Assembly (NCBI RefSeq): GCF_020858115.1
Contig: NZ_JACYMM010000001.1
Span: forward strand, 744,001 to 808,000
Length of the DNA stretch: 64,000 nucleotides
Source of the DNA: Janthinobacterium sp. FW305-129
GTDB taxonomy: Bacteria > Pseudomonadota > Gammaproteobacteria > Burkholderiales > Burkholderiaceae_D
Direction of reading: 5' to 3'
The notes under the pieces were generated by a model, which did not search any database, was not told where the DNA came from, and was given only the letters and a program-made list of their open reading frames with translations. Made by a program: the position numbers and the translations under genes. Below are positions 43,201 to 48,308 of this stretch, one piece after another; position 1 is the first letter of the stretch, and every line of letters starts with the position of its first letter.

Positions 43201-43831
43201 CGTTGACGCGGTTCAGCACGGCCCAGTCCTTCTGTTGCTGGAACGTCAGGGTCGTGTCCTTGCCCACATTAAACGTTTCCCAGTTCAGGATGGCCTTGTC
43301 CGCCGTCTGCTGCACCACCACGGCCGTCTTGCCGTTCGCCACCGTCTGCACGGGACCCTGGGCATTGATCCAGCCGGCCGTCAGGCTGTTGGTGTCGACC
43401 TGCAAGCCGCCCTGCGCCAGGCCGTTCGGCACGCTGGCGCCGCCGGCAGCGGCCTGGCGCGCCTGCGCCTGGGCCGCTTGCTGCGCGGCGATGGCGCGCG
43501 CGGCCAGGTTCAGGTTGTTGAGCGAGCGCTGCAACTGCTGGTTCGCCTGCTGTTGCTGGCCCTCGGGGCGGCTGCCCAGGGGCAGCGGCTGGCCATTCGG
43601 CAAGCGGCCCGAACTGGCCGCCGTATTCTGGTTCGCCCCCTTGGCCGCGAACCAGCCGCCGCTGAACGCCTGCTGCGCGCGGGCCGGCGTGGTGAAGGCA
43701 CCCGCCATCAGCATGGTGGTCAGCGCGTAAGCGAGCGGCGTGAGCCGCAAGCGGCTGCCCAGCGTGGAGCTACGCTGCGCGCCCTTGTCGACGTTCGGGA
43801 CGGGGCGCTGGGCAGTGTGAAACTTGGTCAT
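31214..43831 (-). CDS. Giant filamentous-haemagglutinin-like two-partner-secreted exoprotein (PdtA-like)
   Basis: 4205 residues. The N-terminus has a signal peptide (LTPLAYALTTMLMAGAFTTPARAQ), then the TPS secretion domain (about 130-330) with WETFNVGKDTTLTFQQ, VLNRV and the LLVNRNGIVFSG signature. A very long beta-helical region follows, built from short repeats such as GGDLDLRVGG, LRADVAGDAG and GRDIL. The C-terminal part matches the DUF3739 filamentous-haemagglutinin group (GGNIELFSHGSILLGQSRVMTTFGGDILGWSSQGDINAGRG in outline). The true start is at 43831, after AGGAAA; an upstream in-frame codon is less likely. It would be exported by Sec and then by a TpsB pore; none is encoded here. Size and context resemble P. 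aeruginosa PdtA. Expected role is adhesion or surface interaction. Confidence 0.9.
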   Translation of the reverse strand: MTKFHTAQRPVPNVDKGAQRSSTLGSRLRLTPLAYALTTMLMAGAFTTPARAQQAFSGGWFAAKGANQNTAASSGRLPNGQPLPLGSRPEGQQQQANQQLQRSLNNLNLAARAIAAQQAAQAQARQAAAGGASVPNGLAQGGLQVDTNSLTAGWINAQGPVQTVANGKTAVVVQQTADKAILNWETFNVGKDTTLTFQQQKDWAVLNRVNDPQARPSQIQGQIKADGTLLLVNRNGIVFSGTSQVDTRSLVAAAARIGDAQFQKNGIYSAGTAGATTFTDAGGKVQVQAGARLASNATKGSTEGGGYVMLLGKEVHNGGEISTPKGQALLAAGDSFAIKKGVGTDGNPLSTTRGSEVTPQFAAGSTAGKVVNTGLIQAREGDVTLAGRTVQQDGVLLASTTTATRGTIHLNALGSDAAVTMGRGATTAIVIEDDGKTTALDSQRDAMRGPAVTGTENILAVNDRRDQSRIEIGSAGTVEFLGDSLTLATGGQIAVNAASRSLVRDGAQLDVSGAVGVKVAMEANNVEINVQGNEQRDAPVNRDGKALLNSSIWVDRRKLVFVPKGTNGYDSDRWYTAGGLLEVAGYLGTQGHSVSEWMAQGGTVSFGGKDVVTQLGSAINLSGGTLDVQTGALRQTWLKGADGKLYEAGSAPADLAYAGVYKGYEEEHARWGKEASAFYASPLIAAQKRLENGYTVGRDAGKLVVATGSAVLEGAIAGEVFQGERQTQAPQALLDGYQQSQLAAAQRGQLIVGQYQPMFDKRTGVLQHALSAVMDEVRLTRVQDGIAAGLDVTGVLAPERQGKLLLDTGLLNEQRLGAIRLAAKGAITVDSALQVADGGNITLYGKDVAINASLRSHGGSIAAGNVLNQVGALGMVDTVVNPGGPAGQLVLADGVTLDTSGLLANVLRDPLAAAGLPYINGGNVTLRANGDVRIGSGSLIDVSAGAAILSQAKQQGGKGGNVTLASYGAKADLVLGEGAQLRGHGVTGGGKLELQANKIVIGDIEKPVAGALHLGGDFFDKGFSSYSLLGKQGLTVADGTQVDVRMPVLRVVDNEKLALWTPEQVTENALKSTLTQRKGASLALQVGDIQSGAADMASAELLIGKGAVVSVDAGQAIKLASVGQLTVEGRLNAWGGKISLGGVGVDVNVSEAVEAAGHGRSIWIGENAVLDVASRAVTATDAQGRRYGKVIDGGSIVIGGEIDHAQGSTSAASLFVVVRDGAVLDASGAHAVLDVNGAAVDVASAGGSIALASNNGLYLDGQLLARAGGAGAAGGSLSVATGTPVYLKTLATDKVLQGRQLALTQSKVASDLAGGVHAQDAAPLLQYGHGRYSVEQVEAGGFGNLSLLGAASFDGDVSLTLQQSFQLYGAPVLAPGSKPGAKVGIAAPYVRLASVKPAGRDYYVTPGTAGQSPVAGQVSIAGDLIDVRGMVNVVADDVRLTSRGDLRFLLSPLGWDGNQATTVLSTPGDMTLSAAQLYPETGAGAAVRAGYGSINGKIGYDPAHALHIARTTDSVPAMPYSAFGSLELEAAHIEQGGVVRAPLGRLAIGAARYDNDKSLTVNLLPGSITSVSGAGLAMPYGGTVDGQNWNVDGKLTSLMGVGGFNAQGALRLGVEMAGVAVDVRPGALLDLSGGGELTGAGFIAGRGGSTDARYHPLVQVGANGGFVLPGLATNPVYAIVPGVQAPQSPSGGDKAASDAAIGRQVTIGNGVPGLPAGTYTLMPSTYALLPGAFRVELNGLAGQGSAGTLAQQLRNGSWAAPGTLSIAGTDIRAPLASQLILTPAKVLRTYSQYNETGYAAFALADAQTRGIPRAQLPSDAKTLKLTLAQGGGLDTFQFNGTGKFAAAEGGYGGSVVLMPNINSAGVIEILADGAPATSGAGQVSVRASSLNNIGAARIVVGNSSTVEYGQGGNYVNFGVNSARAIYLRAGAVLSAPEVFLVAQDPGNYELGDGLIDIAAGAGINTVGRGKAAYDANDGFIYKSRPDVHVLAASNGLLNVAPVGGATRGGIRIGVCDDACGGTGTGTASLYSEGTLLLSTTGSFQLDDTARYGTRNLSLAVGAINIGSNEALAAAHASGTRSTGLAMNQGLLDRLLRGDTSTGAPALQALMLSAADSVNFYGDVVLDTYDKGTGKSTLERLVLTTPAMYGQGGADAVATIRTANLIWGGALSPAGNVITRGAGTGSGTLNLEAERIDFGFGPFTQPAGVASFDRLALGFGKVNLKASGQVTANHKGSLSVYQAQGAYETGKGYQYSGGNLHISTPLLTGDAGSAHSYTAGGALTVAAPAGAAPAAPVRNNAALGAQLALNGDSVTVATAVVLPSGKLTISAQHDISVADGARIDMAGRKSTFFDVDKYSWGGDVTLDSRAGDIRAASGAVIDLSAENNRAGSLKAVALDGAAGMVDLQGKILGGASGSYDAGGTVVPYKKGSVDVRAQTLGAGGTLDSQFASLNTRLTEGGVTGGRSFQLKQGDLTIVNELKAGEVQVSLDNGRLTVAGTIDASGERVGSIRLAGKHGLTLAGNAVLDAHGTLLRVDSYGKIIDSPNRAMVELNAGEGTLDLAGGAQIDVRHGTVAVAGKGKGEHDGAARGTVELSAPRLGSGGVRTDLDAATFGDIAIAAGGGLTIRGAKSIAVNAMQRYDDAAYATDLSASGRPYQVIDQAYLDGKHADSTAFIDAALANTNLRNIKLAGLTTAAYAEALHLRPGVDIVSKTADGDLVVRGDLDLSGMRYASLNPRFPHTAVRGSGEVGSLLLRAGGDLSIYGSINDGFAPPPATKDDGGWVLLPGRDINGSDVIVPGQGVTVADGTLFPGGIALNYDVPLKGFNLLADTRLPVAATLDQAVTLPAGTVLAAAVRDSAGNIVHAAGSLLATAQTLTAGMRLDAGSVLAQAVKVRAMTWPKGVPLPGVAGERSVFALNGNLALAVGALIPSGTDVKLMPNVDSIQLRPDVAGSQGKLWAIAPMLAEGSQAWGMRLVAGADLEAADTRGVQAHPSHGTLRLADSHYGMYGILIPPKGVQYWSKEAGEQGIEGVVAGEPISEEFLNQNGTTIAQFCADTPGWCDLRVAYVWTKAGAEEFADDNVKAGDLLDPVALKWPTICEDNPTWCGLPNATFDYKASSLRHSVLRTGTGDLDLVSGGDLRVDSLYGVYTAGMSSTATSAGDPFNQARARNADGKVLNNPDGAHEHLVDGGADSIYRAWYPDQGGNLLLQVAGDLSGSLIDAAVASNLRPVSKDGMADSVAVGNWLWRQGSGGVATGGAPQPTAWWINFGSYVARDTLADTVLGFTGFGTLGGGNLRADVAGDAGVLAPLTGSSYSENINRRSQGLLLAVGGTGRVQADGSLLLTGGGDLDLRVGGALNPASKPGGGHLNGALVDLRGHVETLATQLGSVALEYGTRNTDHVPLETRAFDAFRATRASPRGGMTLVPGDATFNVATLGDQVLQDVADPGRVTAFNATPFTGAAGEQGFGYSWFSLWTPRTALDLFSAGGNMTPLTAPVGTATDLAIVYPSIVRAAAANGSLYYGKTIADWGSASVYADPLVLAPSSNAQLQWLASDSIYAGGYAISQSGAAADSIATPFKPGFTGWDIKSYVTSPLASNVSSTGTPATKWNFPLFAFGPNSSAGSANSGTQAARIYAVTGDLVGVNSGRILAFSDAKHAGITWYEGGQPVWMKAGRDIVGSGTAQLEAINGQASGSEMRFANISNLVVHNNAYDVSLVSAGRDILNSSFNVAGPGTLDISAGRNILMQDKGSVVSLGPVVAGDKRPGASIAMQAGVGAAGLDYLRFVKPYLDPANVAQAGVPLADQAGKVVKSYATELTTWLNERYGFKGTAAEAQAFYLALPEPQQRVFARDVYFAELKAGGREFNDVDSARYGSFLRSRNAIAALAPAADANGKAIAYAGDIVMYRGLYAVRNDGEQRWDYFPRSGYVHTNFGGDIQLLTPGGKQVFGIEGEAPPSTSGIITKGGGNIELFSHGSILLGQSRVMTTFGGDILGWSSQGDINAGRGSKSTIVYTPPKRVYDNWGNVTLSSDVPSTGAGIATLAPIAEVPAGDVDLLAPLGTIDAGEAGIRVSGSVNLAALTVMNAANIQVKGESKGMPAVASVNVAAMTNASAAATQATAAAQDVVQRERAATRAAQPSVFTVRVLGFGSDAPPDSAQAAPQEGARTEAADYNPRSAVRVLGLGPLPESATRQLTAQERSRLSP

Positions 43832-43935
43832 GGCAATGGTTTCCTGGCTAGAGAGTAGGGAACGGAGCCTGGCGGTAGCGCAAGCGTCCATGCCTCCATG
43901 ACGTAGCTCGATGGCGGAAGGGATAATGTTTTTTG

Positions 43936-43957
43936 GAAAATATTTTTAAATATTTTC
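43936..43957. promoter_or_regulatory. Perfect AT-rich palindrome upstream of the giant exoprotein gene
   Basis: Arms GAAAATATTT (43936-43945) and AAATATTTTC (43948-43957) are separated by two bases. It lies in the 155-base gap between the anti-sigma gene and the exoprotein, about 105 bases before the exoprotein ATG. It stands out in this GC-rich genome. It could be an operator or a weak hairpin; no U-run follows in the leftward direction beyond the stem itself. Confidence 0.5.
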
Positions 43958-43986
43958 AAATAAGCCCGCCAAAGGAAAACCCGGAA

Positions 43987-44976
43987 TCAGCTGAGCAAGA
44001 CGATGCCGCCTGGCAAGCTTGTCATTTGCGCGCCATACAGGTCGCGTATCATCGCCAGCGCGCCATCGGTTTGCCCGATGGAAAAGCGCATGCGCACGAG
44101 GCGGCGGCCCAGTTCGGGATTGCGCAGCAGCACGCGACCGGGCCGGTAGCGGTTGATTTCATCGACGACATCGGCCAGCGGCTTGCCGACGAACGACAGC
44201 GCGCCCGTGCGCCAGGCGCTGGCCTCGCCCTTTGCTGCAGCCGTGGCGGCCTGCACGCCCCGCTCGTCGTACGCCAGTTGCTGCCCCGCGTCCAGGGTCA
44301 CGCGCCGCTGCTGCCAGACGACTTCCACGGCGCCCGCCAGGCAGGTGACGCAGACGGCGTCGTCCGTGTGGCGCACATTGAAGCGGGCCGACTGCGCCAG
44401 CAGGCGCCCCGCTCCCGCCAGCACCGTGACGGGCTGGCGCGCGCCGCTGGCGAGGATTTCCGCCTCGCCGCCCAGCAGTTCGATGGACTCGGGCGCCCGC
44501 ACGTCGATGCGCGTCTGCGTATTCATCTGCACCGTCATCTGCTGCGACACGGCCACCTGCCGCTGCTCGCCCGTGCCCGTGCGGTAGTCGGCGGCGAATT
44601 CCTGCAACGACGGCCAGGCGCCCAGCGGCGGGCGCAGGGCCAGCACGGCCACGCCGGCCGCCAGCGCGCCGCCAAGGAAGGCGCGCCGCCCGGGGCGCAG
44701 CGGAAACGCCAGCACGTTCGCCCGCTGTGGCGCGGCGGCGGCGCGGGTCAAGGCGGGATCGAGCGCTTGCCACAAGTGTTGCAGGTCGCGCCAGGCGCGC
44801 GCATGGTCGGGGCTGCGCGCGCACCAGGCGCGCAAGGCGGCGGCATCGGCTTGCGTGAAATCGTCGGAGCGCAGCCGCGCCCACCAGGCGGCGGCTTGCC
44901 GGCCGATGGCAGCGTCGCTGCCGGCACGATTAAAAGGGGCGCGTTGATCGCGGTCAGGAGCAGTCATGAGATTCAT
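43987..44976 (-). CDS. FecR-like anti-sigma factor (VreR-like)
   Basis: 329 residues. The N-terminal sigma-binding domain (AAAWWARLRSDDFTQADAAALRAWCARSPDHARAW in outline) is followed by a membrane segment near 105-122 (AFLGGALAAGVAVLALRP) and a periplasmic FecR domain (DYRTGTGEQRQVAVSQQMTV, AVEVVWQQRRVTLDAGQQL) with a C-terminal segment (PLADVVDEINRYRPGRVLL). The start ATG overlaps the sigma stop (TGATG). It is the third gene of an overlapping trio with a VreA-like protein and a sigma factor, upstream of the giant exoprotein. By analogy with VreR it would restrain the sigma factor until signalled. Confidence 0.87.
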   Translation of the reverse strand: MNLMTAPDRDQRAPFNRAGSDAAIGRQAAAWWARLRSDDFTQADAAALRAWCARSPDHARAWRDLQHLWQALDPALTRAAAAPQRANVLAFPLRPGRRAFLGGALAAGVAVLALRPPLGAWPSLQEFAADYRTGTGEQRQVAVSQQMTVQMNTQTRIDVRAPESIELLGGEAEILASGARQPVTVLAGAGRLLAQSARFNVRHTDDAVCVTCLAGAVEVVWQQRRVTLDAGQQLAYDERGVQAATAAAKGEASAWRTGALSFVGKPLADVVDEINRYRPGRVLLRNPELGRRLVRMRFSIGQTDGALAMIRDLYGAQMTSLPGGIVLLS

Positions 44977-45551
44977 CAATATTTACGGCGGCCCGACACA
45001 TCGCTGCGCTGGACGGCCTCGGCGTCGGCCATGCACGTTTTACAGTGTTGCATGGCGGCCTGCAATTCTTTCTTCACCATCGCCACGGAAATGCCGAAGC
45101 GCTCGGCGATGTCCGCATTCAGCATGCCGTCGATGCGCGCCGCCGTCAGGATGGCGCGGCGGCGCGGCGACAGGCCCGCCAGCGCCGCGTCGAGCGCCTG
45201 CACGTCGAGCCGCGCCGAGACGATGCGCGCCGGGTCGCTGATGTCGTCGCCGGCCTCGTCGGCCATGTGCATCAGCTCGTCGCGTTCGCGCTCGGTGACG
45301 ATGATGCGGTCGCGGCGGTAGGCATCGGTGGCGATATTGGCCGCCATGCGCAGCAGGTAGGCGTCGGGATTGTGGACGGGCGCGGCGGCGGGGCCAGGCG
45401 ACACCATCGCTTCGAGGCGCAGCCAGGTTTCCTGCAGCGCATCGGCCGCATGGTGCTTGCAGCCGACGACCCTTTCCAGGCGCCAGCGCAGCACGGCGTA
45501 GCGCGAACTGAGGTGGCCTTTCAGCCTGGTGCGCAGGTCGGGCAGGCTCAT
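44976..45551 (-). CDS. ECF sigma factor (VreI-like)
   Basis: 191 residues. Region 2 is LKGHLSSRYAVLRWRLERVVGCKHHAADALQETWLRL in outline; region 4 is LAGLSPRRRAILTAARIDGMLNADIAERFGISVAMVKKEL. The Cys-containing C-terminal tail (CKTCMADAEAVQ) is longer than in most FecI proteins. It overlaps the upstream STN-protein gene (ATGA) and the downstream anti-sigma gene (TGATG), so all three are coupled. The likely target is the exoprotein gene, by analogy with sigma-VreI control of secreted virulence factors in P. aeruginosa. Confidence 0.87.
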   Translation of the reverse strand: MSLPDLRTRLKGHLSSRYAVLRWRLERVVGCKHHAADALQETWLRLEAMVSPGPAAAPVHNPDAYLLRMAANIATDAYRRDRIIVTERERDELMHMADEAGDDISDPARIVSARLDVQALDAALAGLSPRRRAILTAARIDGMLNADIAERFGISVAMVKKELQAAMQHCKTCMADAEAVQRSDVSGRRKY

Positions 45552-46288
45552 GGCGCGGAGCTTCCTTGCGCGGCGGCGCAATCGACTTCGCTGCCCGGGC
45601 CTTGCGGCAGCAGCAGGATGGAGACGGGCTGCGGCATCGTGGGCAGCGGCGGCGCCCCCACGCGCATGCCCAGCACCACGCGCGCAATCGCCGTGTCGCG
45701 CGCGCGCAAGCCCGTGCTGTCGAGCAGGTGCACGCGGTCCACCACGCCGGCACGGTTCAGATACAGCTGCAGCGCCAGCCGGTAGCCGCCGGGACGCGTC
45801 TGCGCCGCGCGGCACAGCAGCCCCAGCAGCACGTGCTGCAGACGGCTGACATAGGCCAGGTGGTCGCCGCCGCCCTGCGCGGCGCCCGGGATGTCGGCGG
45901 CGGCCACGACGGCGGCCGGCGGCAAGTCCGCTGCGGCCAGCGCTGAAGCCGCGGCCGGGGCATACACGATGACGGCTTGCGCGTCGGACAGCCGCGATTG
46001 CAGGCCCGTGCCCTCCAGCAAGACTTGCAGGGCCGCACCGGCCGCATGCGCGCCGCGCACGGCGGCCGACTGGCGCTGCGCGTAGCGCTGGTCCATCAGC
46101 ACGGCGATGCCCGTGCGGCGGCTGTACAGGTCGAGCGCGTCGCCCAGGTTTTGCGCGGCGATATCGAACTGCAGCACGGGGCCGTCGGCCGGCTGCGCCC
46201 GCACGGGCCCCACCGCGGCCAGGAAACCCAGCAAAACCAGGTATCCCGCCAGCGCAAGCACATGGACGGATGCCGGGCTGCCTGTCAT
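45548..46288 (-). CDS. STN-domain signalling protein with TonB-like C-terminus (VreA-like)
   Basis: 246 residues. A signal peptide (LALAGYLVLLGFLAAVGPVRAQ) precedes an STN domain (LQFDIAAQNLGDALDLYSRRTGIAVLMDQ; LQVLLEGTGLQ), the periplasmic signalling module of TonB-dependent receptors. There is no plug or barrel. Instead the C-terminal 100 residues (GGYRLALQLYLNRAGVVDRVHLLDSTG, ARVVLGMRVGAPPLPTMPQPVSILLLP) resemble the TonB C-terminal fold. This is exactly the unusual layout of P. aeruginosa VreA. It would signal to the adjacent FecR-like protein without being a transporter. It heads the cluster, with a Pho-box-like site about 100 bases upstream. Confidence 0.78.
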   Translation of the reverse strand: MTGSPASVHVLALAGYLVLLGFLAAVGPVRAQPADGPVLQFDIAAQNLGDALDLYSRRTGIAVLMDQRYAQRQSAAVRGAHAAGAALQVLLEGTGLQSRLSDAQAVIVYAPAAASALAAADLPPAAVVAAADIPGAAQGGGDHLAYVSRLQHVLLGLLCRAAQTRPGGYRLALQLYLNRAGVVDRVHLLDSTGLRARDTAIARVVLGMRVGAPPLPTMPQPVSILLLPQGPGSEVDCAAAQGSSAP

Positions 46289-46289
46289 A

Positions 46290-46311
46290 TCGCTATCGTG
46301 TCGCTATCGTG
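46290..46311. repeat. Perfect tandem 11-base repeat before the VreA-like gene
   Basis: TCGCTATCGTG occurs twice in direct succession (46290-46300 and 46301-46311), starting one base upstream of the ATG of the VreA-like gene. It covers the expected ribosome-binding region, where no clear Shine-Dalgarno sequence is visible. Confidence 0.7.
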
Positions 46312-46389
46312 TGAGAAGTAAAGCAGGACGCCTGGGGGTGTTCAACATTAACAATCCTTGCGTCAACTGCAACAGGCTACACAGCAAAC

Positions 46390-46407
46390 ATGACGGCTTC
46401 GTGACAT
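46390..46407 (-). promoter_or_regulatory. Pho-box-like site upstream of the VreA-like operon
   Basis: On the minus strand the 18 bases read ATGTCACGAAGCCGTCAT: two TGTCA-type half-sites with the correct 11-base period, matching the PhoB consensus CTGTCATAWAWCTGTCAY at about 13 positions. A weak -10-like TAGCCT (46379-46374) starts 10 bases downstream, as at PhoB-dependent promoters. The same area holds a 16-base palindrome, GTGACATGCCTGTCAC (46401-46416). Confidence 0.5.
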
Positions 46408-46497
46408 GCCTGTCACCAATAAATTTCGCCATGCGGGACAGCCGGCGCGCCAATGATTTCAGCTACACTGGCTGTCACTTTCCCTTTCAGACGCCTG

Positions 46498-47514
46498 ATG
46501 ATCGAAAAGAACCTGCCCGAGCTGGCCATGCTGAAGCGCCTCATCGACGAGGGCGGCAGCCACCTGGAAGTGGCCGCGCCCTGCAGCATCGCCATGGATG
46601 GGCGCGAGTTTCCCGTGTACACGATTGCGCTGGGCAATCCGAGTCCCGACGTGCCCGTGCTGGGCTTGTTTGGCGGCATCCACGGCCTCGAACGCATCGG
46701 CACGCAAGTCATCCTGTCTTTCCTGGAAAGCCTGGTCGCCCGCCTGCGCTGGGATGCCACCCTGCACCAGCAGCTGGAAAGCATGCGCCTCGTCTTCATG
46801 CCGCTGGTCAATCCGGGCGGCATGTGGCAAGCCACGCGCTGCAATCCGCGCGGCGTGGACCTGATGCGCAATGCGCCCTTGAGCGCGCGCGAAAAAGTGC
46901 CGTTCATGCTCGGCGGCCAGCGCTACAGCGCCCGCCTGCCCTGGTACCGGGGCGCGGCGGATGGCGCGATGGAGCTGGAAAGCCGGGCCGTGTGCGACCT
47001 CGTCGAGCGCGAATTGCTGTCGCGCCAGTTCAGCATCGCCCTCGATTGCCATTCCGGCTTCGGCTTGCGCGACCGCATCTGGTTTCCCCACGCCCACACC
47101 AAGGTGCCGATAGCACACCTGGCCGAGATCGGCGCGCTGGAAGAGCTGTTCAGCCAGAGCTACCCCAACCACAACTACGTGTTCGAGCCGCAAAGCCGGC
47201 AATACCGCACGCATGGCGACCTGTGGGATTATCTGTATTTGAACGGCACCAGCTACACGGGCCGCGTGTTCCTGCCGCTGACCCTGGAAATGGGCTCGTG
47301 GCTGTGGGTCAAGAAAAATCCGCGCCAGCTGTTCAACCGGGTCAGCATCTTCAATCCCACGGCCGCGCACCGCCTGCAGCGCGTGCTGCGCCGGCACCTG
47401 GTGTGGTTCGATTTCCTCATGCGCGCCGCCAGCAGCCACGGCCGCTGGATGCCGGAAGGCTTGCTGCGCAAGGCGCAGCGCCGGCGCGCCCTGGCGCAAT
47501 GGTACGAATCATGA
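46498..47514 (+). CDS. M14-family zinc carboxypeptidase-like protein
   Basis: 338 residues from the ATG at 46498; an ATG 15 codons upstream is possible but would place the -10-like TACACT (46464-46469) inside the gene. The zinc-binding motif HGLE (in GGIHGLERIG), the later His in DCHSGFG and the catalytic-type Glu in LTLEMGSW give the full M14 set. The family includes carboxypeptidases, amidases of peptidoglycan peptides and succinylglutamate desuccinylases. No signal peptide is seen, so it acts in the cytosol. It overlaps the next hydrolase gene (ATGA), forming an operon of three hydrolases. Confidence 0.85.
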   Translation: MIEKNLPELAMLKRLIDEGGSHLEVAAPCSIAMDGREFPVYTIALGNPSPDVPVLGLFGGIHGLERIGTQVILSFLESLVARLRWDATLHQQLESMRLVFMPLVNPGGMWQATRCNPRGVDLMRNAPLSAREKVPFMLGGQRYSARLPWYRGAADGAMELESRAVCDLVERELLSRQFSIALDCHSGFGLRDRIWFPHAHTKVPIAHLAEIGALEELFSQSYPNHNYVFEPQSRQYRTHGDLWDYLYLNGTSYTGRVFLPLTLEMGSWLWVKKNPRQLFNRVSIFNPTAAHRLQRVLRRHLVWFDFLMRAASSHGRWMPEGLLRKAQRRRALAQWYES

Positions 47515-48308
47515 ACCCGCCCACCTGGATTTTATTGCGCGGTTTGATGCGCGAACAGCGCCACTGGGGCACCTTTCCCGCCACGCTGGCGCGCGCCCTG
47601 CCCGGCGCCCGCATCGTCACGCCCGACTTGCCCGGCAATGGCACGCGCCACGCGCAGGACAGCGCCACCCGCGTGGCCGCCATGGTGGACAGCTGCCGCC
47701 AGGACTTGCAGGCGCGCGGCATCCCCGCGCCGTACCACTTGCTGGCCCTGTCGCTGGGCGGCATGGTGGCCGTCGAATGGGGTCACCGCTACCCGCAGGA
47801 AATCGCCCGCTGCGTACTCATCAACACCAGCATGCGGCCGTTCAGTCCGTTTTACCGGCGCCTGCGCTGGCAAAACTATGGCGCCCTGCTGCGCCAGCTG
47901 CTGGCCGGCGATGCACGCAGCCAGGAAGCGCTGATCTTGCGCCTGACGAGCCGCCGGCATGCTGGCGGCGACCCCGCGCTGCTGGCCAACTGGCTAAGTT
48001 TCCAGCAGGAATACCCCGTCAGCCGCCGCAACGCGCTGCGCCAGCTGCTGTCGGCCGCCCGCTACCGCGCTCCCGCCAGCCGTCCGGCCATGCCCGTGCT
48101 GGTGATGGCCGGCGCACAAGACCAACTGGTCGACCACCGCTGCTCGCAGCGGCTGGCGCGCGCCTGGCAAGCCGATTGCCTGATCCACGGCGACGCCGGA
48201 CACGACTTGCCGCTGGACGAAGGCGAATGGGTGGCGCAGTCGGTGGTGCGCTGGCTGGGGGAAGAAGGGACGGAGCATGCCGGCACAGGGCAGTCATCAT
48301 GCGGATAA
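47511..48308 (+). CDS. Alpha/beta-fold hydrolase
   Basis: 265 residues. The N-terminus (TWILLRGLMREQRHWGTFP) is the oxyanion strand-loop, with Arg-Gly instead of the usual His-Gly. The nucleophile elbow is ALSLGG, with Ser between Leu residues, the acid is in MAGAQDQLVD and the catalytic His is in GDAGHDLPLD. The substrate is unknown. The start overlaps the stop of the M14 gene, and its end overlaps the next gene by ten bases. The context suggests sequential action on one compound with the two flanking hydrolases. Confidence 0.85.
   Translation: MNPPTWILLRGLMREQRHWGTFPATLARALPGARIVTPDLPGNGTRHAQDSATRVAAMVDSCRQDLQARGIPAPYHLLALSLGGMVAVEWGHRYPQEIARCVLINTSMRPFSPFYRRLRWQNYGALLRQLLAGDARSQEALILRLTSRRHAGGDPALLANWLSFQQEYPVSRRNALRQLLSAARYRAPASRPAMPVLVMAGAQDQLVDHRCSQRLARAWQADCLIHGDAGHDLPLDEGEWVAQSVVRWLGEEGTEHAGTGQSSCG

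Noticed and set aside
46472..46489. CTGTCAC/CTTTCA pair before the M14 gene as a second Pho box
   Set aside because: The half-sites are 12 rather than 11 bases apart and the second is imperfect, so it does not fit the PhoB geometry.
46107..47510. Extended upstream part of the alpha/beta-hydrolase frame running through the M14 gene
   Set aside because: Out of frame with the M14 protein and without homology; the ATG overlapping the M14 stop gives the complete hydrolase fold.
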